Notes: a model not told the origin generated them from the letters alone. Positions 1 to 8,264 are shown, numbered from the stretch's first letter. The stretch: 22,072 nucleotides of DNA from UBA652 sp964598235 (GCA_964598235.1 CAZRAY010000033.1:1-22072), one strand, 5' to 3'. Made by a program: numbers and translations.

Positions 1-1208
1 GTTGCATGCAATGCATCTTCAACCCGGGCTTTTTTCTCTTTCATTTCCATTTCAGTTGCTGCGCCGACTTTAATCACTGCAACACCGCCAGCCAATTTAG
101 CCACACGTTCTTGCAACTTCTCTTTATCATAATCAGAGCTAGAATCTTCAATTTGAGCACGAATTTGTTCAACCCGCGCTGTGATATCAGTGCCGTTACC
201 TGCACCATCAATAATAGTGGTGTTTTCTTTGCTGATGGTAATTTTCTTCGCTTGGCCTAAATCATCTAACGTTACTTTCTCAAGATTCAAACCGACTTCT
301 TCAGAAATAACCACCCCGCCTGTTAGCGTTGCAATATCTTCTAACATCGCTTTACGACGATCGCCAAAGCCAGGTGCTTTCACTGCGCACACTTTCACGA
401 TACCACGCATGCTATTCACAACCAAGGTTGCCAATGCTTCACCTTCAACATCTTCAGCAATAATCAATAGCGGACGGCTCGATTTAGCAACCGCTTCTAA
501 TGTTGGTAATAATTCACGAATGTTTGAGATTTTTTTATCAAATAATAAAACAAACGGATCATCTAAATCAGCTGCCATGGTTTGTTGGTCTGTTACAAAA
601 TAAGGTGATAGATAACCGCGATCGAACTGCATGCCTTCAACCACATCAAGCTCATTATCAAAGCCGCTGCCATCTTCAACCGTGATCACGCCTTCTTTAC
701 CTACTTTCTGCATCGCTTCAGCAATGATACCGCCCACTGATGCATCTGAGTTGGCAGAAATGGTACCGACTTGTGCGATTGATTTATCATCATTACACGC
801 CGTAGACATACCTTCTAATTTTTCAACAGCCGCGCCGACTGCTTTATCAATGCCGCGTTTTAGATCCATTGGGTTCATGCCTGCCGCAACGGCTTTCATG
901 CCTTCACGCAAAATCGCTTGGGCCAATACGGTGGCTGTTGTGGTGCCATCACCCGCAGCATCAGAAGTATTTGATGCCACTTCTTTCACCATTTGTGCGC
1001 CCATATTTTCGAATTTATTTTCTAATTCGATTTCTTTCGCCACTGATACACCATCTTTAGTGATAGTGGGTGCGCCATAACTTTTATCCAAAATAACGTT
1101 ACGGCCTTTAGGCCCCAAGGTTACTTTCACTGCATCTGCCAGCGTGTTCACGCCATTGATCATTAAACTACGCGCATCTGCACCAAATTTGACTTCTTTA
1201 GCCGCCAT
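1..1208 (-). CDS. groEL: GroEL chaperonin (60 kDa), C-terminal part cut by window edge
   Basis: ATP-driven chaperonin that forms the double-ring folding chamber in the cytoplasm and works with the GroES lid. Reading the minus strand from the ATG at 1208 gives 402 uninterrupted codons to the left edge, about three quarters of the usual ~545 residues; the missing part is the end of the equatorial domain and the GGM-type tail. Visible signatures: LGPKGRN at residues 31-37, GDGTTT at 86-91 (nucleotide binding; D87 is the ATPase residue), Cys138, and APGFGDRRKAML in the apical/intermediate part. A good ribosome site (AGAGGAAAT) precedes the ATG. It lies 45 bp after groES in the classical groES-groEL operon and should be driven by the sigma-32-type promoter before groES. 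No odd residues seen. Identity is certain; only the 3' end is unknown. Confidence 0.98.
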   Translation of the reverse strand, partial: MAAKEVKFGADARSLMINGVNTLADAVKVTLGPKGRNVILDKSYGAPTITKDGVSVAKEIELENKFENMGAQMVKEVASNTSDAAGDGTTTATVLAQAILREGMKAVAAGMNPMDLKRGIDKAVGAAVEKLEGMSTACNDDKSIAQVGTISANSDASVGGIIAEAMQKVGKEGVITVEDGSGFDNELDVVEGMQFDRGYLSPYFVTDQQTMAADLDDPFVLLFDKKISNIRELLPTLEAVAKSSRPLLIIAEDVEGEALATLVVNSMRGIVKVCAVKAPGFGDRRKAMLEDIATLTGGVVISEEVGLNLEKVTLDDLGQAKKITISKENTTIIDGAGNGTDITARVEQIRAQIEDSSSDYDKEKLQERVAKLAGGVAVIKVGAATEMEMKEKKARVEDALHA

Positions 1209-1253
1209 GATTTATTTCCTCTTAAAATTATTTAGTTCGTGAGTAAGAGACTA

Positions 1254-1544
1254 TTAGTCTTCGATTACTGCAACAATGTCATCTTCTTTCATAACGAGCA
1301 ATTCTTCGCCGTCAACTTTGATTTCTGTACCGGCATATTTACCAAACAAGATTTTATCGCCGACTTTAACATCCATCGCACGCACATCACCTGAATCTGT
1401 AATCTTGCCTTTCCCTGCGGCAACGATTTCGCCACTAGCGGGTTTCTCAGCCGCATTATCCGGAATAATAATTCCGCCTGCGCTGGTTGTTTCTTCTTCC
1501 ATACGACGTACGATCACACGATCATGTAGGGGACGAATATTCAT
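1254..1544 (-). CDS. groES: GroES co-chaperonin (10 kDa)
   Basis: Heptameric lid of the GroEL folding chamber. The 96-residue length matches the family (E. coli 97). It begins MNIRPLHDRVIVRR, followed by the mobile loop that contacts GroEL (about residues 16-35, with GGIIIPDNAAEKP), then the GDKILFGKYAGTE core and the LVMKEDDIVAVIED end. The start is supported by GGAG 7 bases upstream. It is first in the groES-groEL pair, and a near-consensus sigma-32 promoter lies 43-71 bp upstream, so heat induction is expected. fxsA lies directly upstream on the same strand, so some read-through from its promoter is possible. Confidence 0.98.
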   Translation of the reverse strand: MNIRPLHDRVIVRRMEEETTSAGGIIIPDNAAEKPASGEIVAAGKGKITDSGDVRAMDVKVGDKILFGKYAGTEIKVDGEELLVMKEDDIVAVIED

Positions 1545-1586
1545 CTAAATCTCCAAAATAAAATATTAAATAAGGTTGAACGACTT

Positions 1587-1615
1587 TAATGGGGTCGGCT
1601 TAATTGTTTTTCAAG
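1587..1615 (-). promoter_or_regulatory. Sigma-32 (heat-shock) promoter of groES-groEL
   Basis: On the minus strand CTTGAAA (1609-1615) is followed, after a 14-base spacer, by CCCCATTA (1587-1594). The consensus for the heat-shock sigma factor RpoH is CTTGAAA, 13-15 bases, CCCCATnT. Placement between fxsA and groES, about 45 bp before the groES ATG, is as expected. Confidence 0.88.
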
Positions 1616-1627
1616 GGGGGAGAACGT

Positions 1628-2086
1628 TTATCTCAAATGTAGATCATCTGAATCTACAATCTCGCCTTCTATGATGGTTGAATCTTCAGCCGATGCGCCT
1701 GGCTGGCGCATTGTTTGTTGCCAGTTGGCCCGACCTTGGCCTTTTTTCATGGCCAATTTGATCAAGCCACGGCGTAGCGGTGGCGTGAGCAAAATAAAGC
1801 CAATGGTATCCGTTACAAATCCTGGGGTCAGCAACAGCAAACCGCTCGCGGCTAATGCCACGCCTTCCATCATTTCCATCGCAGGTAACTGACCTTTTAA
1901 CGCATTGGATTGCGCCCGCAATAATGTCGACGCACCTTGAACGCGTAATAATCCTGCGCCTAAAATCGCCGTGCCAACAACAGCAAACACCGTCCAACCA
2001 GCACCAATAATATCACCCACCTTCAATAAGAAATAAATCTCTACAAGCGGGATAACCAGAAATAAACCAAACAATAAGCGAAACAT
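1628..2086 (-). CDS. fxsA: FxsA family inner-membrane protein
   Basis: Small cytoplasmic-membrane protein. E. coli FxsA is known for suppressing F-plasmid exclusion of phage T7 when overproduced; its normal job is unclear. From ATG 2086 the protein has 152 residues and begins MFRLLFGLFLVIPLVEIYFL, the typical FxsA opening. The family core follows: a second hydrophobic stretch with AILGAGLLRVQG, a middle AMEMMEGVALAASGLLLLTPGF segment and TPPLRR. The C-terminus is polar and acidic. An upstream in-frame TTG at 2098 would add four residues, but it touches the AAAGG ribosome site, so the ATG is preferred. fxsA next to groES is a recurrent gammaproteobacterial arrangement. A possible sigma-32 promoter lies just upstream. 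Confidence 0.9.
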   Translation of the reverse strand: MFRLLFGLFLVIPLVEIYFLLKVGDIIGAGWTVFAVVGTAILGAGLLRVQGASTLLRAQSNALKGQLPAMEMMEGVALAASGLLLLTPGFVTDTIGFILLTPPLRRGLIKLAMKKGQGRANWQQTMRQPGASAEDSTIIEGEIVDSDDLHLR

Positions 2087-2122
2087 CTTTTGCGCCAACC
2101 TTTAATATATACTTGAAACTAA

Positions 2123-2151
2123 ACATCGGGGCAACTGATGCACATTTCAAG
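2123..2151 (-). promoter_or_regulatory. Possible sigma-32 promoter of fxsA
   Basis: Minus strand: perfect CTTGAAA at 2145-2151, then 14 bases, then CCCGATGT (2123-2130), one base off the CCCCATnT consensus. It sits about 37 bp before the fxsA ATG. The -35 half also has an inverted partner (ACTTGAAA at 2111-2118 on the plus strand), so part of the match could belong to a palindrome. Weaker than the groES, dnaK and grpE sites. Confidence 0.55.
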
Positions 2152-2179
2152 TCCTATGCGCTAAAAGCAAAGCGATAAC

Positions 2180-2208
2180 TTGCAGTGTGTCCTTGAACCC
2201 ACGATAAT
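2180..2208 (+). promoter_or_regulatory. Possible sigma-70 promoter of the YgiM-like gene
   Basis: GATAAT at 2203-2208 (five of six to TATAAT) is preceded at 17 bases by TTGCAG (2180-2185), a weak -35. A transcript starting near 2215 would favour the downstream GTG (2241) as the real start. Confidence 0.4.
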
Positions 2209-2240
2209 ACGTGTTCTTAACTTTCTTTTTGGAAACACGT

Positions 2241-2912
2241 GTGAAAACTATTTTTATCAGCGTTATCGCCCTCCTGCTTTTGCTGCCCTTATCCCCTAGT
2301 TATGCGGCAACACGTTATGTCTCCGATCAGTTAGAGATCCCGATGCGCAGTGGCCAAGGTATTAAATTTGGTATTCGGAAAATGTTAACCAGCGGTGATC
2401 CGCTCACCGTCTTGCAGGCAAATAAAAACTATACCCAAGTTAAAACTGAAGAGGGTGCAACAGGCTGGGTGCTCACGCGCTATCTGAGTGATGAAGGCAG
2501 CGCCCGAAACCTACTGGCAGAAAGCCAAAAAAAAGTCATCGAACTCGAACGTTCCATCAGCGAATCACAACAAGAAATATCAGGGCTAACCCTTCAAAAC
2601 AATGATGCAGGCAGCGCCAACGAAACCCTACAACAAACGGCTGAACGCCTAAAACAAGAATTGGGCGAACTCCGCCTCACCTCTTCAAATGCGGTGGCGC
2701 TCTCCAATGAAAATAGCCAGCTCAAAGTCAAAATACAAGAAATCGATCGTGAACTGCAAGCCGTTACCATTGAAAACAATGCCCTAAACGCCAATGAACG
2801 CAAACGCTGGTTCCTCGTTGGTGCCGCGGTATTATTTGGCGGGATTATTCTCGGCTTAATCTTACCTCGTCTTCGATTTCAACGAAAATCAGGCTATAGC
2901 AGCAACTTCTAA
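2241..2912 (+). CDS. YgiM-type SH3 domain protein with C-terminal membrane anchor
   Basis: Envelope protein of the 'SH3 and anchor' type (E. coli YgiM); molecular role not established. From GTG 2241 it has 223 residues: a signal peptide (residues 1 to ~23, hydrophobic LLLLLPL core, ending SYAA), a bacterial SH3 domain (~24-88, with LEIPMRSGQG and GWVLTRYL), a Gln/Glu/Asn-rich helical region likely to form a coiled coil (~95-187), one transmembrane helix (~190-212) and a short basic tail. A GTG at 2211 is in frame but would put ten residues before the signal peptide; TTTGGAAA upstream of 2241 looks like the ribosome site. The predicted topology is N-terminus outside, C-terminus inside. A rhomboid protease gene follows after 18 bp, so the two are probably co-transcribed. 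Confidence 0.85.
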   Translation: MKTIFISVIALLLLLPLSPSYAATRYVSDQLEIPMRSGQGIKFGIRKMLTSGDPLTVLQANKNYTQVKTEEGATGWVLTRYLSDEGSARNLLAESQKKVIELERSISESQQEISGLTLQNNDAGSANETLQQTAERLKQELGELRLTSSNAVALSNENSQLKVKIQEIDRELQAVTIENNALNANERKRWFLVGAAVLFGGIILGLILPRLRFQRKSGYSSNF

Positions 2913-2930
2913 TATGCGAACACCGCTAGG

Positions 2931-3620
2931 ATGATTCCGCTACATGATGACAACCCCACCGTCATCACACCATTCGTCACCTTCGCGCTGATTGCGCTCT
3001 GTTGCTTGGTTTATTTTTGGGAAGCCTCACTAGGCAATCAAGTTCAGCAAGCGATTTATAGTTTAGGCGTGATTCCTGCTGTCTTGCTTGAGAATCAATC
3101 CATACCCGCTGAAATAGCACTTGTTCCCGCATGGCTGACTATTTTTACGTCCATGTTTATGCATGGTAGTTGGATGCACTTAGGCGGGAATATCTTATTC
3201 CTTTGGATTTTTGGTAATAATGTCGAAGATGCAATGGGGCATGTGAAATTTATTGTCTTCTATCTGCTCTGTGGTGTCGCCGCCGTATATGCTCAAGCCA
3301 TACCAGACCCTACTTCGACCATTCCTATGGTGGGTGCCAGTGGTGCAATTTCTGGCGTATTAGGGGCTTATTTACTCTTATTCCCCCATGCTAAAGTGCT
3401 CATGCTGATTCCTTTTGGCCTGATTACAATGCGTATCTCCGCTGTCTACGTGCTCCTGCTCTGGTTTGGTATGCAGCTTTTTAACTCAATGGGCAGCAAT
3501 CCTAGTGAGGGTGGCGTTGCTTTTGGTGCCCATATCGGGGGATTTCTTGCGGGCATGATCCTCATCCCATTTTTCCGTAATAAAGACTTTCCGATTCGCC
3601 TACCTTGGCAACAGGCTTAA
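2931..3620 (+). CDS. Rhomboid family intramembrane serine protease
   Basis: Polytopic membrane protease that cleaves single-pass membrane proteins within or near the bilayer. Of 229 residues. Visible hallmarks: the HGSWMHLGGN segment (His83, Asn87) in the helix after loop L1; GASGAISG with catalytic Ser137; and the dyad His201 in AHIGGFLAG. The N-terminus MIPLHDDNP is typical of the bacterial group that has six core helices. There is little room for a ribosome site (AGG abuts the ATG), so translation may be coupled to the SH3/anchor gene 18 bp upstream. Its stop overlaps the stop of the convergent dehydrogenase gene by four bases (TTAA). The substrate is unknown; the adjacent single-pass protein is an obvious candidate, by inference only. 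Confidence 0.93.
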   Translation: MIPLHDDNPTVITPFVTFALIALCCLVYFWEASLGNQVQQAIYSLGVIPAVLLENQSIPAEIALVPAWLTIFTSMFMHGSWMHLGGNILFLWIFGNNVEDAMGHVKFIVFYLLCGVAAVYAQAIPDPTSTIPMVGASGAISGVLGAYLLLFPHAKVLMLIPFGLITMRISAVYVLLLWFGMQLFNSMGSNPSEGGVAFGAHIGGFLAGMILIPFFRNKDFPIRLPWQQA

Positions 3621-4414
3621 TCCTTGCTTTTCCCCAGCAAATATTGATTGGTTATCCTTGCAAAAATGCGCGGCGGTAATTCTCCGCCAAAAGCCAACAA
3701 CTTATTCATCATACCCGGCACAACTGTCGCCTTATTTTTCATTAAACCCTGATATCCAGCTGCGGCCACCTGTTTGGCAGAGCCACTCGCTAACATTTTG
3801 TATAAACGTGTATTCTGAACAGCATCATCATCACCAAACTCGGTCTTAACCGGGCCTGGGCAAAGCGTCGTAAGAACCACTCCAGTGCCTTTAAATTCTT
3901 CGCGTAACGATCGCGTCAACGATAATACATAGGTCTTACTCGCATAATACACTGCAAATCGTGGTCCTGAAGGTTGAAAAGCAGCAATAGAGGCCACATT
4001 CAGGATATGTCCTTGTCCTGCAGCGAGCATATCCTTGCCAAATAATCGCGTCAAAGAAGTTAGCGCTAGGATATTAAGCTTAATCATATCCTCATTTTCC
4101 TGCTGGTCCATCTCGTGGAATTCACCAAAGCGACCTACACCTGCGTTATTCACTAGCAAATCAACTTTCATCCCCTGCACTTGAACTGATTGATATAAAG
4201 ATTCCGCTGCCGCCTCTTTCGTCAAGTCCATCGCCAACACCGTTACATTTTTCCCACTTTGTTCTCGTATCTGAGTCGCCAATGCCTGCAATTTATCTTC
4301 ACGACGGGCAACAATCACTAAATCATAGCCTTCACCTGCCAATAAATGACAAAATTCAACACCAAATCCGCTTGATGCCCCTGTCACCAATGCACACTTA
4401 TTCTGCCCACTCAT
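3617..4414 (-). CDS. Short-chain dehydrogenase/reductase (classical SDR)
   Basis: NAD(P)-dependent oxidoreductase of 265 residues, presumably cytoplasmic; substrate unknown. The Rossmann dinucleotide motif TGASSGFG is at residues 11-18, NNAG at 89-92, the structural Asn at 114, and the catalytic Ser142, Tyr156 and Lys160 are in order, followed by CPGPVKTEF. Arg37-Arg38 after the second strand suggests NADP(H) preference (inference). The overall sequence resembles the broadly annotated DltE/YqjQ-like SDRs, which does not define a reaction. The gene follows the DUF2147 gene by 12 bp on the same strand, and ilvD lies further upstream, so the three may share a transcript. Its stop is inside the TTAA shared with the rhomboid gene. 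Confidence 0.9.
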   Translation of the reverse strand: MSGQNKCALVTGASSGFGVEFCHLLAGEGYDLVIVARREDKLQALATQIREQSGKNVTVLAMDLTKEAAAESLYQSVQVQGMKVDLLVNNAGVGRFGEFHEMDQQENEDMIKLNILALTSLTRLFGKDMLAAGQGHILNVASIAAFQPSGPRFAVYYASKTYVLSLTRSLREEFKGTGVVLTTLCPGPVKTEFGDDDAVQNTRLYKMLASGSAKQVAAAGYQGLMKNKATVVPGMMNKLLAFGGELPPRIFARITNQYLLGKSKD

Positions 4415-4426
4415 CCCTTATCACCT

Positions 4427-4867
4427 CTAGTTTATTGATTTTCGCTTCCATTCTTCTGTTCGACCGATTAAAGACACACCAATAAAGCCACGAATCCTGA
4501 GTGTATTCGCGTCTTTCAAAGTCATTTTACATTTATAGGTTTTGCCATTGTTAGGGTCGTATATCCAACCGCCTTTCCACTTGTTCTTGCCTTGGTAAGC
4601 CATATCGCCAAACACTATTAACCCCGATAAAGAACGCGTTCTTAATGCTAGATCTGGGTTATGGATATCTTTGCGATCGGCTGCATCGGGATCGGTGTTC
4701 CCTACAATGACACCAATAAGCACGTCCCCTTGCCGAGAAATTTCAATCTCACCATCACCCGCTTGATTCAACCAGATGCCTAATACATCATTCTCAGAAA
4801 TCGCCATTACCTGATTGATACTCATCAGGAAAAACCCAAACATCAACATAATCTGTATTTTCTTCAT
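4427..4867 (-). CDS. DUF2147 family secreted protein
   Basis: Exported protein of unknown function, 146 residues. A signal peptide is clear (MKK start, hydrophobic IMLMFGFFLM core, likely cleavage after QVMA at ~22). The remainder fits the DUF2147 beta-rich family: GIWLNQAGDGEIEI near the start, a DIHNPD segment, then GLIVFGDM, WKGGWIYDPNNGKTYKC and LRIRGFIG. This pattern, with the GKxYxC strand and a closing basic WKRK, is diagnostic of the family. No catalytic residues are established. It lies 29 bp after ilvD and 12 bp before the SDR gene on the same strand. No terminator is visible in either gap. Confidence 0.85.
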   Translation of the reverse strand: MKKIQIMLMFGFFLMSINQVMAISENDVLGIWLNQAGDGEIEISRQGDVLIGVIVGNTDPDAADRKDIHNPDLALRTRSLSGLIVFGDMAYQGKNKWKGGWIYDPNNGKTYKCKMTLKDANTLRIRGFIGVSLIGRTEEWKRKSIN

Positions 4868-4896
4868 CGCTTTCCTTCTTCTTTAAATCCTGTTAT

Positions 4897-6747
4897 TTAT
4901 TTCTTCAACTGCGCCACGTCCCGCACAGCGCCACGTGATGCTGATGTCGTTAACGCTGCATAGGCTTGCAATGCGAGGCTCACTTGTCGCTCACGATTCA
5001 CCGGTTGCCACGCCTTATCACCACGCGCTTCCATCGCCGCACGGCGTTCTGCCAATACCGTATCTGATACATCCATATTAATGGTGCGGTTCGGGATATC
5101 AATGATAATCGTATCGCCTTCTTCCACCAAACCAATATTACCGCCTTCTGCTGCTTCAGGCGAAGCATGGCCAATTGAGAGGCCCGACGTACCACCTGAA
5201 AAACGACCATCTGTTAATAAAGCACAAGCTTTCCCTAAACCCTTCGATTTAAGATAGCTGGTGGGATAGAGCATTTCTTGCATGCCCGGGCCACCTTTGG
5301 GGCCTTCATACCGAATAATCACCACATCGCCGGCTTCAACTTGCTCGGTCAAAATAGCGGTAACAGAATCTTCTTGTGCTTCAAAAATCCGCGCGCGGCC
5401 TGTAAACGTGAGATTATCGTCATCCACGCCCGCTGTTTTAACAATACAGCCCAGTTCTGCCAGATTACCGAATAACACGGCTAATCCACCATCTTGACTA
5501 TAGGCATGTTCGATATCGCGGATACACCCACCTTCACGATCTTGGTCAAGGCTTGGCCAGCGTGTGGCTTGGCTGAAGGCGGTTTGTGTTGGGATCCCTG
5601 CAGGGCCGGCTAGAAAGCGTTGCTTTGCTTGCGGGTTGTCTGTGCGCTGAATATCCCATTTTGCCAACGTTTTTGCCAGCGTTGGCTCAGTCACCGTCGG
5701 TACATCGGTATGCAATAAACCACCTGCCGCCAGCTCTCCTAAAATCCCCATCACCCCACCTGCACGATGCACATCTTCCATATGATAAAGCGCAGTCGCG
5801 GGGGCAACCTTACATAAATTAGGCACTTTGCGAGACATACGATCAATATCATTCATCGTGAAATCAACCTCGCCTTCATGCGCCGCCGCCAATAGATGCA
5901 ACACGGTATTGGTCGACCCACCCATCGCAATATCCAGCGAAATCGCATTTTCAAATGCGGCTTTAGTCGCAATCGAACGCGGTAAGGTGCTCTCATCATC
6001 CTGCTCATAATAGCGCTTGGCTAAGCCAACGATTTTTCTGCCGGCCTCTAAGAATAATTCTTCACGATCAGCATGTGTTGCAAGCAAAGAACCATTGCCC
6101 GGCAATGATAAGCCTAATGCTTCGGTTAAGCAGTTCATCGAGTTCGCTGTAAACATACCCGAGCAAGAGCCACAGGTTGGACAAGCCGAGCGTTCCACCT
6201 GCGCTACATCTTCATCGCTCACACTGTCATCTGCCGCCTGCACCATCGCATCAACTAAATCAAGCTTCACCTCTTTGCCTGCTAATTTCGTTTTACCCGC
6301 TTCCATCGGGCCGCCTGATACGAAAATCACTGGAACATTCAAACGCAATGCTGCCATCAACATGCCCGGCGTGATCTTATCGCAGTTTGAAATACACACA
6401 ATCGCATCCGCACAATGCGCATTCACCATATATTCCACAGAATCCGCAATAATATCGCGCGAAGGCAAGCTATACAGCATGCCGCCATGCCCCATCGCGA
6501 TACCATCATCCACCGCAATGGTATTAAATTCTTTTGCCACACCGCCCGCTTTCTCAATTTCCCGTGCAACCAACTGGCCCATATCTTTCAAATGCACATG
6601 GCCAGGCACAAACTGGGTAAATGAATTCGCAACCGCAATAATCGGCTTATTAAAATCATCATCCGTCATCCCTGTCGCGCGCCATAGTGCGCGAGCACCC
6701 GCCATATTACGGCCTGCGGTTGATGTTTTTGAACGGTATTCTGGCAT
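4897..6747 (-). CDS. ilvD: Dihydroxy-acid dehydratase
   Basis: Catalyses dehydration of 2,3-dihydroxy-isovalerate and 2,3-dihydroxy-3-methylvalerate, the shared third step of valine and isoleucine synthesis, using an Fe-S cluster and Mg2+. Length is 616, identical to E. coli IlvD. Residues recognised by position: Asp81 and Asp123/Lys124 (metal), Cys122 in CISNCDK, and Cys195 in CPTCGSC (cluster), then the FTANSMNCLTEALG block, and GRFSGGTSGLSIGH near the active site. The ATG at 6747 gives the canonical MPEYRSKTST start. It stands alone rather than in an ilv operon; DUF2147 and SDR genes follow. argA is divergent with a 64-bp gap. No attenuator or leader peptide is visible. Confidence 0.98.
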   Translation of the reverse strand: MPEYRSKTSTAGRNMAGARALWRATGMTDDDFNKPIIAVANSFTQFVPGHVHLKDMGQLVAREIEKAGGVAKEFNTIAVDDGIAMGHGGMLYSLPSRDIIADSVEYMVNAHCADAIVCISNCDKITPGMLMAALRLNVPVIFVSGGPMEAGKTKLAGKEVKLDLVDAMVQAADDSVSDEDVAQVERSACPTCGSCSGMFTANSMNCLTEALGLSLPGNGSLLATHADREELFLEAGRKIVGLAKRYYEQDDESTLPRSIATKAAFENAISLDIAMGGSTNTVLHLLAAAHEGEVDFTMNDIDRMSRKVPNLCKVAPATALYHMEDVHRAGGVMGILGELAAGGLLHTDVPTVTEPTLAKTLAKWDIQRTDNPQAKQRFLAGPAGIPTQTAFSQATRWPSLDQDREGGCIRDIEHAYSQDGGLAVLFGNLAELGCIVKTAGVDDDNLTFTGRARIFEAQEDSVTAILTEQVEAGDVVIIRYEGPKGGPGMQEMLYPTSYLKSKGLGKACALLTDGRFSGGTSGLSIGHASPEAAEGGNIGLVEEGDTIIIDIPNRTINMDVSDTVLAERRAAMEARGDKAWQPVNRERQVSLALQAYAALTTSASRGAVRDVAQLKK

Positions 6748-6773
6748 GGTGTTCTCCGGCTATTGTTTGCTGC

Positions 6774-6782
6774 TGATATAAT
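6774..6782 (+). promoter_or_regulatory. Extended -10 promoter element for argA
   Basis: TGaTATAAT: a perfect TATAAT (6777-6782) with the TG of an extended -10 at 6774-6775, about 30 bp before the argA ATG. There is no good -35 at 17 bases (ctccgg). The same bases read TATTAT on the other strand, so an ilvD promoter might overlap. No ARG box could be recognised in the 64-bp gap. Confidence 0.5.
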
Positions 6783-6811
6783 AGGCTCTGATTTTACCAC
6801 AGGAATATAAG

Positions 6812-8113
6812 ATGGCTGCGAATACGCCCACCGTTGATCACAAAACCACCACCGACTGGTTTCGTGCGGCTGCGCCTTATATTCATGCACATCGTGGTGC
6901 TACCTTTGTTATCGCCATTGATGGTGATACCGTTGCCGATAAAGGGTTCTCCAGCCTTATCCATGATATTGCCTTGCTCAATAGCTTAGGCATTAAACTT
7001 ATCGTGACCTTTGGCGCACGCAAACAAATTGCTGCAGCGTGTGAAGCAGCAGGTATTACTGCGCAATATCATCAAGATTTACGGGTAACGGATGATGCCA
7101 GTCTTGCGATTGCAATCAACGTCATCGGCACCTTAAAAACCCATATCCAAGCGCAATTCTCTTTCGGCCTACCGAACACACCGATGAGCGATGCCAAAAT
7201 CCGTTGCACCAGCGGTAATTTTATTACCGCCCAGCCAATGGGCGTAAAAGAGGGTGTAGATTTCCAACATACCGGCAACATTAGAAAAGTAGATATCGAA
7301 GGCATTCAGGCCCAATTAGCACAGGAAAATATCGTTTTGCTCGCACCATTGGGTTATTCCGCAACGGGCGAAATATTCAATTTATCTGCTGAAGCAGTTG
7401 CCACGAAAGTCGCGAGTACAATGGCTGTAGACAAGCTTATCTTCATTGGCGACATGACTGACAAACTACCGCTCGAGATAACGCTACCACAAGCGAAAGA
7501 AAGGCTAAAAATAGAAAGTAATCACTTACTCCAGTCCGCCGCCACCGCCTGTGAAGCAGGTGTGAATCGCGTCCATCTAATTGATCGTCAACTCGATGGT
7601 GCTTTATTGCAAGAATTATTCAGTCATGATGGTGTAGGTACGCTAATTTCAAAAAAGCCCTTTGAAAATACCCGCTCTGCCACCGTGCAAGATGTGGGTG
7701 GGATTTTAGAATTGATCGCCCCGTTAGAGGCCAATGGCACTTTAATGCCTCGCTCCCGTGAACGGCTAGAATCTGAAGTCGAGTTCTTCACCGTGATGGA
7801 ACGCGATAATAGCATCGTCGCCTGCGCGGCGCTCTATCAATATCCTGATAGCGATACCGCCGAGCTTGCTTGCCTCGCTGTTGATCCGAATTACCGCAAC
7901 GCAGGGCGCGGGGAATATCTATTTGATAGCCTAGAAAACCAAGCGCGTGAAGCAGGGTTAAATAAACTCTGCGTGCTCACCACGCAAACCGCGCATTGGT
8001 TCCTAGAGCATGGCTTCCAAGCGGCCAAAATAGATGATTTACCGATGGCGCGTCAGAGCTTATATAACAATCAACGCAATGCCAAAGTATTCATAAAACA
8101 GCTATACCCGTAA
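6812..8113 (+). CDS. argA: N-acetylglutamate synthase (amino-acid acetyltransferase)
   Basis: First step of arginine synthesis: transfers acetyl from acetyl-CoA to glutamate. Of 433 residues (E. coli 443), with the classical two-domain plan: an amino-acid-kinase-like regulatory domain (~25-285, with FVIAIDGD, LIVTFGARKQI, LAPLGYSATGEIFNLSAE) that binds arginine for feedback inhibition in the family, and a C-terminal GNAT domain (~290-433) with the acetyl-CoA loop RNAGRGEYLF and the FLEHGF segment. AGGAAT lies 7 bases before the ATG. Divergent from ilvD. The gene is followed by a 286-bp spacer with palindromic sequence but no clear terminator. Confidence 0.97.
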   Translation: MAANTPTVDHKTTTDWFRAAAPYIHAHRGATFVIAIDGDTVADKGFSSLIHDIALLNSLGIKLIVTFGARKQIAAACEAAGITAQYHQDLRVTDDASLAIAINVIGTLKTHIQAQFSFGLPNTPMSDAKIRCTSGNFITAQPMGVKEGVDFQHTGNIRKVDIEGIQAQLAQENIVLLAPLGYSATGEIFNLSAEAVATKVASTMAVDKLIFIGDMTDKLPLEITLPQAKERLKIESNHLLQSAATACEAGVNRVHLIDRQLDGALLQELFSHDGVGTLISKKPFENTRSATVQDVGGILELIAPLEANGTLMPRSRERLESEVEFFTVMERDNSIVACAALYQYPDSDTAELACLAVDPNYRNAGRGEYLFDSLENQAREAGLNKLCVLTTQTAHWFLEHGFQAAKIDDLPMARQSLYNNQRNAKVFIKQLYP

Positions 8114-8132
8114 TGATTCAATCTGTAAATTT

Positions 8133-8264
8133 TATACCAAAAGCTAGGAAGCCAGTGCTGCGTTGCAATTCTTGATAAGGGCTAGCCATTATCTACACAT
8201 TGCGCCTTGCTCTGACATTCTATTTTTGCCCTAAATCTTCACACATTGAATGATCACGAGTATA
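8133..8264. repeat. Intergenic palindromic element, possible dispersed repeat
   Basis: Non-coding sequence after argA bounded by TATAC and GTATA. Its core is a near-perfect palindrome around GGCTAGCC (8179-8186), flanked by GATAA and TTATC, with looser outer pairing between GCGTTGCAAT (8160-8169) and ATTGCGC. ATTCAAT (8116-8122) and ATTGAAT (8245-8251) also face each other. Its look recalls short dispersed hairpin elements of gammaproteobacterial intergenic DNA, but there is no second copy in this window. Class assignment is inference. Confidence 0.4.

Noticed and set aside
181..1080. Plus-strand open frames of 140 and 149 codons at the left edge
   Set aside because: They mirror groEL, which reads cleanly for 402 codons on the minus strand.
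2112..2208. CTTGAA boxes at 2112 and 2192 as plus-strand sigma-32 promoters for the YgiM-like gene
   Set aside because: No CCCCAT-like box follows either at 13-15 bases.
6017..6781. 254-codon plus-strand open frame
   Set aside because: Antisense to ilvD, whose cluster and metal residues are all in place.
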